In this document: positions 7,227-11,226 of the stretch, piece after piece
Position numbering within the stretch: the stretch's first letter is position 1
Layout: every line of letters starts with the position of its first letter
Source: CAYJAQ01 sp964368275
GTDB lineage: Bacteria; Bacillota_I; Bacilli_A; ML615J-28; CAG-313
Assembly: GCA_964368275.1 (NCBI GenBank)
Contig: CAYJAQ010000042.1
Coordinates: forward strand, 1-11,226
DNA length: 11,226 bases
Reading direction: 5' to 3'
The notes under the pieces: generated by a model
Told to the model about the DNA's origin: nothing
Seen by the model: only the letters and a program-made list of their open reading frames with translations
Database searches by the model: none
Program-made: the position numbers and the translations under genes

Positions 7227-9036
7227 CTTCCGTCACCTTTTCTTGGTAGTATTTACCCTGCGTTTTAAACATATGATAATACTCCCCTTCCATCTTTATT
7301 AATTCATCATGAGTGCCATATTCTTTTAAACCATCAGGTGTAAAGAGGGCAATTTTATCACAGAATTTAGTCGATGATAGCCGATGTGATATATATATTG
7401 AAGTCTTATGTTTAACCAAATCATCAAATGATTGATAGATTTCGGCTTCTGCTAAAGCATCTAGTGCCGCAGTTGGCTCATCAAGAATTACCATATTACC
7501 ATCTTTGTATAGTGCCCGAGCAATAGCAATCTTTTGTGATTCACCACCCGAGAGTTCTACACCTTTATCGTCAATTACTTTTAGGAGTGGTGTGTCATAT
7601 TTCGCTGGCAATGATTCAATCTTACCTTTCAAACCAACCCGATTTAAACAGTCTTTACCCCGCTCTATTGCTTCTTTGCTATCATCAGTGCCAATAACAT
7701 TTTTCAAAATAGTTGCTGCAAAAATATTAACATCTTGGAACACAACTGAAAACATCTTGCGATATTCCTCGGTTGAGTATTCTTTAACATTTCTACCATT
7801 AACTAATATTTCGCCTTCATTTACGTCAAATAATCCCGCTATTAGTTTTACAATAGTTGATTTACCAGCGCCATTTGTACCTACTATAGCAAGCTTTTCA
7901 CCTTTAGCTATTTTAAAATTAAAATCTTTTAAGATATATTTTTCCGTATTAGGGTACTTAAATGATACATTTTTAAATTCAATTGCTAAAGTTTCATCAT
8001 TAGGTACCGCAGTTAGCGTACCCTTATTCATGTAGTAAGAATCATCTAACATGAATTCATAGTAATCGCTAGTATAACCAGTTGAAGTATTAATGTCTGT
8101 TACTAAACTGCTAATTGTTCTTAAGGTCGTTGATAGCGCAATTACTGCACCAACATACAAGGATACTTCACCAAGAGATATTGCATTATCAAAGTACCCC
8201 TTGATGATAAAGAAATATGCTAAACCGTCTTGGAGTAATAACATTATTAATTCAAATAAACCAACGCCAAATCGTTTATTGGCAACATCGCGAATTACTG
8301 TTAAATAGTTATAGGCCCGTTTTTTGTAATCCTGGCTAAGCTTCTTGTCTAAGCCATATACTCTAACATCTTTACCATATGAAAAATCATAACATACATT
8401 ATAAAAATAACCACGTTGACGACGTGCGTGTGCTTGATCATCTTTACGCTTCATAATATACTTTGTGACTTTACGATTGACCAGTACTGTTACAATTGCC
8501 CCTAAAACACAAGCAATAAAGACAATTGGTTGAAAAACACCTATTATAAAACTATACACAATAGTTGACAAGATAAGGGGGGCAATTTTATATAAATTAT
8601 GCAATGTCCCTTCAAATCCCATCTGATCACCATTCAAAGCTGAAATAGCATTATCGTAATAATCTAAGAACTTAGCATCCTCCATATACTTATAATCAAT
8701 TTTGAGAAACTTTTCATCAGCTAAATTAAATTCTCTCAAGCGAGCCGATAAATAGCATGGGGAACTAAATGAATCAGCAATTGCTTTCACAACACTAACA
8801 ATGAATAGTGCGATTGCAATGATGATAATTCTTCTAATTATTTCGTCTGATGGTAATTCCGCTGTTAAGTAATCGATTATAATCATCGGAATATACACAG
8901 CAATTACTGGTAGCATTCCACCAAATAACATATTGACAAACATCAGAAAAATTCCATATCCCCTTTTTTGTTGTCTAAGCGATTTCAGTTGCATACGTAT
9001 TACTGACATTGCTTTATATTTTCGTTGTTTTTCCAT
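7219..9036 (-). CDS. ABC exporter half-transporter (membrane plus ATPase), partner 1
   Basis: From the ATG at 9036 the protein has 605 residues. An in-frame TTG at 9063 would add nine residues, but TTAGGAG lies seven bases before the ATG, within that extension, so I choose the ATG. The transmembrane domain covers roughly residues 25-320 and the ATPase follows from about 350. Motifs are Walker A GTNGAGKST (386-394), Q434 in VFQD, signature LSGGE (495-499), Walker B MVILDEP with catalytic E520, and H551 in ISHR. Like its partner it has E in place of the signature Q and an intact catalytic glutamate, so neither ATP site looks degenerate. A TLRTISSLVTDIN segment precedes the ATPase linker. It lies 34 bases after the acidic protein gene and overlaps the next ABC gene by eight bases. 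Export of a toxic or signalling compound is the likely role. Confidence 0.93.
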   Translation of the reverse strand: MEKQRKYKAMSVIRMQLKSLRQQKRGYGIFLMFVNMLFGGMLPVIAVYIPMIIIDYLTAELPSDEIIRRIIIIAIALFIVSVVKAIADSFSSPCYLSARLREFNLADEKFLKIDYKYMEDAKFLDYYDNAISALNGDQMGFEGTLHNLYKIAPLILSTIVYSFIIGVFQPIVFIACVLGAIVTVLVNRKVTKYIMKRKDDQAHARRQRGYFYNVCYDFSYGKDVRVYGLDKKLSQDYKKRAYNYLTVIRDVANKRFGVGLFELIMLLLQDGLAYFFIIKGYFDNAISLGEVSLYVGAVIALSTTLRTISSLVTDINTSTGYTSDYYEFMLDDSYYMNKGTLTAVPNDETLAIEFKNVSFKYPNTEKYILKDFNFKIAKGEKLAIVGTNGAGKSTIVKLIAGLFDVNEGEILVNGRNVKEYSTEEYRKMFSVVFQDVNIFAATILKNVIGTDDSKEAIERGKDCLNRVGLKGKIESLPAKYDTPLLKVIDDKGVELSGGESQKIAIARALYKDGNMVILDEPTAALDALAEAEIYQSFDDLVKHKTSIYISHRLSSTKFCDKIALFTPDGLKEYGTHDELIKMEGEYYHMFKTQGKYYQEKVTEDE

Positions 9037-9043
9037 TTTTGCT

Positions 9044-9050
9044 CTCCTAA
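9044..9050 (-). promoter_or_regulatory. Ribosome binding site deciding the start of ABC partner 1
   Basis: TTAGGAG on the minus strand lies seven bases before the ATG at 9036. This favours that ATG over the in-frame TTG at 9063, which would place this motif inside the coding region and has no comparable site of its own. Confidence 0.8.
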
Positions 9051-9070
9051 TAGTTAATAGCAATAAAGCA

Positions 9071-9487
9071 TTATATTATAATCTTCACAATCTCCCCATC
9101 AGCAGATTCTACATCGACTAATACAAGTTTGCCATTTGCCTTCTTATATTTTTTAAGTTCCTTATAAATAGCAATTGCTGTTTTGCGCATCTCTTTGGCA
9201 TCTAGCTTATTATTGCTGTTTTCTTCGACCATTTCGGAATCACTTTCTTCCTCAAAGTCATCTTCCATCATGTCATCTTCTTCCTCATAGTCATCTTCTT
9301 TTGTGTAATTATCAGTTACATCAATACTGATATCTTGGGATACACCATCTACATCATTTGAATCAGCTTTTTCTTTTTTGTCCGATTTATTCATATATGT
9401 ATTTTTATAAAAAAGCTTCCAAGTAATCATCTTTAGGGGGAGCCGTAGTCTAATACTCTTCCCATCTGCTTTTATTACTATCTTCAT
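9071..9487 (-). CDS. Small acidic protein sharing the C-terminal beta domain of the neighbouring XRE regulator
   Basis: The 138-residue protein has three parts. Residues 1-20 (MKIVIKADGKSIRLRLPLKM) form a beta-hairpin-like strand pair. Residues about 53-91 are low complexity and very acidic (18 of the 27 residues from 64 to 90 are D or E). Residues about 95-138 hold a basic amphipathic helix (EMRKTAIAIYKELKKYKK), then NGKLVLVDVESADGEIVKI. The first and last parts match the C-terminal half of the adjacent regulator (KIVVDSANGDKVRVNLPVSI and GKLVEVETADGDTVYITV), but there is no HTH. I infer duplication of that domain with an acidic insertion. It may pair with or modulate the regulator, or sense the same signal; the function is unknown. 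It starts one base after the regulator's stop without a clear ribosome binding site, suggesting coupled translation. Confidence 0.8.
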   Translation of the reverse strand: MKIVIKADGKSIRLRLPLKMITWKLFYKNTYMNKSDKKEKADSNDVDGVSQDISIDVTDNYTKEDDYEEEDDMMEDDFEEESDSEMVEENSNNKLDAKEMRKTAIAIYKELKKYKKANGKLVLVDVESADGEIVKIII

Positions 9488-9488
9488 A

Positions 9489-9980
9489 TTATTCTACTGT
9501 TATGTAAACTGTATCACCATCAGCAGTCTCAACTTCAACAAGTTTGCCAATAACACCATTTTCTATCAGTTCATACACTTGTTGCAAGTCAATACCATTA
9601 AGGGCATTTTTACCATTAATTTGAGGCATATTCATACCACTTTCCATGCATATTCTTAAAATGCTAACCGGCAAATTGACTCTTACTTTATCACCATTGG
9701 CAGAATCCACCACAATCTTTAAAAGCATAGTGTTGATATCTTTACGTGCTTCAACTGGAACAACAGTTGCTGTATCATTATCTCTGCCTAATAGTTCATC
9801 GACATTAACGTTCAACATATCAGCCAAATCTAGTAAAACACTAATGTCTGGACACGATATGTCGTTTTCCCATTTTGATACTGCTTGAGCACTAATGTTT
9901 AATCTTCGTGCTATATCATCCTGGGTTAATCCCTTTTGTTTTCTTAATCTTGATAATCTTTCTCCAAAACTTTCTTTCAT
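9489..9980 (-). CDS. XRE-family HTH transcriptional regulator with C-terminal beta-rich domain
   Basis: Residues about 5-66 are a classic XRE/HTH_3 DNA-binding domain: GERLSRLRKQKGLTQDDIARRLNISAQAVSKWENDISCPDISVLLDLADMLNVNVDELLG, with the recognition helix around S30-E39. After a short linker, residues about 86-163 form a compact domain of two beta hairpins (KIVVDSANGDKVRVNLP and GKLVEVETADGDTVYITVE) around a helical MPQINGKNALNGIDLQQVYELIENG segment. Similar tails are found in low-GC Bacillota regulators and stress proteins, and probably mediate dimerisation or signal sensing. It is the first gene of the ABC exporter operon and has a very strong site, AAGGAGGT, five bases before the ATG. Three operator-like repeats between its promoter and start codon suggest autoregulation, most simply as a repressor of the exporter. 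Confidence 0.92.
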   Translation of the reverse strand: MKESFGERLSRLRKQKGLTQDDIARRLNISAQAVSKWENDISCPDISVLLDLADMLNVNVDELLGRDNDTATVVPVEARKDINTMLLKIVVDSANGDKVRVNLPVSILRICMESGMNMPQINGKNALNGIDLQQVYELIENGVIGKLVEVETADGDTVYITVE

Positions 9981-9985
9981 ATGTT

Positions 9986-9993
9986 ACCTCCTT
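9986..9993 (-). promoter_or_regulatory. Strong ribosome binding site of the XRE regulator
   Basis: AAGGAGGT on the minus strand, near-perfect complement to the 16S rRNA 3' end, lies five bases before the ATG at 9980 and fixes that start. Confidence 0.85.
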
Positions 9994-10040
9994 AAAAGTT
10001 TTACACTAGCATTTTATAATAAAAAGAACTAAAAAGCAAG

Positions 10041-10107
10041 CAACCAAAAGTTAATTTTGTTAGTTTTTACTCAACTATTGGTTGTGTTTTCCCTCAATCA
10101 TTGGTTG
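10041..10107 (-). promoter_or_regulatory. Three-copy operator-like repeat array in the leader of the XRE/ABC operon
   Basis: Two minus-strand copies of a 15-base motif, CAACCAATGATTGAG (10093-10107) and CAACCAATAGTTGAG (10070-10084), differ at two positions and repeat with a 23-base period, close to two helix turns. A third copy in the opposite orientation, CAACCAAAAGTTAA on the plus strand at 10041-10054, matches the second at 12 of 14 bases. Each copy is itself quasi-palindromic (CAAC-n5-GTTG in the middle one), as expected for a dimeric HTH protein. The array begins about eight bases past the -10 box, so binding would block initiation or early elongation. The XRE protein encoded just downstream is the natural candidate to bind it; this is inference. 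Confidence 0.65.
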
Positions 10108-10114
10108 TTTTTAT

Positions 10115-10143
10115 ATTATACTCTTTTCAAAGAAAAATGGCAA
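10115..10143 (-). promoter_or_regulatory. Promoter of the XRE/acidic protein/ABC exporter operon
   Basis: TTGCCA (10138-10143, five of six to TTGACA) and TATAAT (10115-10120, perfect) are separated by 17 bases on the minus strand. This is the best sigma-A-type promoter in the window. The -35 box lies in the 3' arm of the hairpin that ends the preceding ogt unit, so the two signals are interleaved. The leader to the ATG at 9980 would be about 125-130 bases and carries the operator-like repeats. Confidence 0.8.
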
Positions 10144-10164
10144 GTACTAATACTTACCATTTTT
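10133..10164 (-). terminator. Terminator hairpin of the flavoprotein/ogt unit, stop codon in the loop
   Basis: On the minus strand a 14-bp stem (10151-10164 with 10133-10146, one G-U wobble) closes a four-base TTAG loop (10147-10150) that contains the ogt TAG stop. The 5' arm is coding sequence for the last residues of Ogt and the 3' arm ends in TTTTTC, followed by TTTG. The A-rich/T-rich stem ends make it plausible on both strands. Confidence 0.7.
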
Positions 10165-10605
10165 GCTTTTTTCAATTTCTAATAATTTTGCTTTAATATC
10201 AATGCCACCAGCATAGCCAACTAATTTATTATTCTTACCAATAACCCGGTGACACGGTATTATTATTGGTAAAGGGTTACGATGATTCGCACTACCTACT
10301 GCACGGCTTGCTTTCTCATTGCCAATTCTTGTCGCAAGTTCTTGGTAACTAATCACCTCACCATAAGGGATATTACATAGCTCTTGCCAGACTCTTTTTT
10401 GAAAAACGGTTCCACCAAGTCGATATTTCAGCGTAAACACTTTGCGAGAGCCTTCTAGATATTCAGATATTTCTTGATATGCCATCCTATTAGTTAGCGT
10501 TTCAGCAGTTTCTATAAATTCTTTTTCAAAACTAATATTAGTGACATAATCATCTTCAGTTGTGATAGCTATTATCCCTAATGTAGTATTGTAGTATGTC
10601 TTCAT
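10147..10605 (-). CDS. ogt: Methylated-DNA--protein-cysteine methyltransferase (Ogt type)
   Basis: The 152-residue protein transfers alkyl groups from O6-alkylguanine (and O4-alkylthymine) in DNA to its own cysteine in a one-time suicide repair reaction. The active site PCHRVIG is present with acceptor cysteine C118. The supporting DNA-binding segment is intact: FQKRVWQELCNIPYGEVISYQELA (68-91), the arginine finger in SRAVGSANHRNP (R101), and KLVGYAGG (127-134) after the active site. Length and layout are those of stand-alone Ogt, with a shortened N-terminal domain and no Ada regulatory part. The ATG overlaps the TAA stop of the upstream flavoprotein by one base (TAATG), so the genes are translationally coupled. 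This may be incidental, or may reflect a shared stress context. Confidence 0.95.
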   Translation of the reverse strand: MKTYYNTTLGIIAITTEDDYVTNISFEKEFIETAETLTNRMAYQEISEYLEGSRKVFTLKYRLGGTVFQKRVWQELCNIPYGEVISYQELATRIGNEKASRAVGSANHRNPLPIIIPCHRVIGKNNKLVGYAGGIDIKAKLLEIEKSKNGKY

Positions 10606-11226
10606 TATTCACCATTAACAATTCTGATATACTCATCAGCAGGTATGAATAATTGTTGTAGTCTTTTCTTTGTTTCTTTGCTAATAGCTTTAGCTTTTGC
10701 ATATTCACATCCAGCTTTTTTCATTATCTCAAGATATGGTAGAACGACTATTTCTGCTTCTTTAGCATTAATCATTCCTCCTTCTCCACATAGTATACTT
10801 TCATAGCCAGAACGGAATGCTAAATCTAATTGTATTATTAGCCCTTCATAGTTATGGTCAACATTATAAAAGCCACATGATGATATTACCACCGTATTTG
10901 GAAAACTTTTAATTCTAGCAGGATGAAATGAACGTCCTTCACTTTTTGCCATTTGAGGACAATTAAGTGGTAGCATCCGGTCTAAAAAGGCTTTTATCTT
11001 TGAAGGCATACCATATGAATAAAGTGGAAAGCTCCAAATTGCGATGTCTGCATCAATATATTTTGCTAAACACTCTTTCATTTGATCATTAATCACACAG
11101 TTTCCTGGTGTCGCATACCAACAGCCAAGGCAACCAAGACAATGTTCAATTGTTAGTTTCGATAAATCCAGTACTTCTACTTCTATATTTCCGATTTTCT
11201 TTAAACCTTCTACAAAAGCATTGGTA
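10605..11226 (-). CDS. Flavodoxin-fold NAD(P)H reductase with iron-sulfur-flavoprotein cysteine motif (5' end beyond window)
   Basis: The open frame runs from the TAA at 10605-10607 to the right edge (206 residues visible), so the start and the N-terminal flavin-phosphate loop are missing. A GTG at 11096 can be read as a start, but the frame stays open and conserved above it, so it is internal. Just upstream is C-LG-C-LG-C-x7-C, that is CX2CX2CX7C, the compact motif that holds a 4Fe-4S cluster in iron-sulfur flavoproteins (Isf). It is followed by VINDQM, matching the family's 'C..kDDM'. IWSFPLYSYGMPSKIKAFLDRM and VVISSCGFYN are typical flavin-binding loops of NADPH-dependent FMN reductase-like proteins. 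A cytoplasmic electron-transfer or quinone/oxygen detoxifying role in an anaerobe is likely; the physiological partner is unknown. Confidence 0.85.
   Translation of the reverse strand, partial: TNAFVEGLKKIGNIEVEVLDLSKLTIEHCLGCLGCWYATPGNCVINDQMKECLAKYIDADIAIWSFPLYSYGMPSKIKAFLDRMLPLNCPQMAKSEGRSFHPARIKSFPNTVVISSCGFYNVDHNYEGLIIQLDLAFRSGYESILCGEGGMINAKEAEIVVLPYLEIMKKAGCEYAKAKAISKETKKRLQQLFIPADEYIRIVNGE

Noticed and set aside
7505..8035. A 176-codon open frame on the plus strand inside the first ABC gene
   Set aside because: It is antisense to the conserved ATPase domain, has no ribosome binding site or family features, and its composition (rich in S, T, P, F) is typical of a shadow frame.
9037..9063. 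TTG start at 9063 for the first ABC protein
   Set aside because: The nine-residue extension contains the AGGAG site of the ATG at 9036, and no ribosome binding site precedes the TTG.
10041..10107. The repeat array as a CRISPR
   Set aside because: Only three imperfect 14-15 base copies in mixed orientation with very short spacers and no cas genes; an operator array explains it better.
11094..11096. GTG as the start of the right-edge flavoprotein
   Set aside because: The same frame stays open to the edge and encodes the family's cysteine motif just upstream, so the GTG is an internal valine.
1..11226. tRNA, rRNA, insertion sequence or phage genes
   Set aside because: I looked for cloverleaf-like T-loops, terminal inverted repeats and transposase or integrase motifs in the gaps and coding frames and saw none.

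Overview
The window is AT-rich and strictly one-directional. Every gene I can support reads on the minus strand, so transcription runs from the right edge to the left. Small intergenic gaps, AAGGAGG-type ribosome binding sites, TATAAT promoters, short A/T-flanked hairpin terminators, a Cys-lipobox lipoprotein with BspA-type leucine-rich repeats, and an XRE-type regulator in front of an ABC exporter pair all point to a low-GC Bacillota, probably anaerobic. An Erysipelotrichia- or Acholeplasma/RF39-like lineage is an inference from gene style, not a demonstrated placement. The standard code fits: the genes read full length with TGG for Trp, and all nine visible stop codons are TAA or TAG, never TGA.

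Read in transcription order there are four units. (A) At the right edge (11226-10147), a 5'-truncated iron-sulfur flavoprotein-like reductase overlaps by one base an Ogt-type O6-methylguanine-DNA methyltransferase. The unit ends in a hairpin whose loop holds the ogt stop codon. (B) 10143-5401 is a four-gene unit: an XRE-family regulator, a small very acidic protein that shares the regulator's C-terminal beta-rich sequence but lacks the HTH, and two half-size ABC exporters that very likely form a heterodimer. It has a good promoter (TTGCCA-17-TATAAT), three copies of an operator-like motif just downstream of that promoter, and a clear terminator.

(C) 5399-2181 starts with an extended -10 promoter and a roughly 220-base leader that contains what may be a decayed gene. 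Then come a YhhN/TMEM86-family lysoplasmalogenase-like membrane protein, a class-3-like aldehyde dehydrogenase and an SPL-family radical SAM protein, followed by a terminator. The first two enzymes make chemical sense together: lysoplasmalogenase releases a fatty aldehyde and class 3 aldehyde dehydrogenases oxidise fatty aldehydes. (D) 2146 to the left edge has its own extended -10 promoter and encodes a surface lipoprotein with LRR_5 repeats, followed after one base by a TIM-barrel sugar phosphate isomerase/epimerase that runs off the window.

The parts most worth following up are the self-contained regulator/acidic partner/ABC exporter locus with its own operator array, and the putative plasmalogen-breakdown operon. 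I saw no tRNA, rRNA, CRISPR array, insertion sequence or phage gene.
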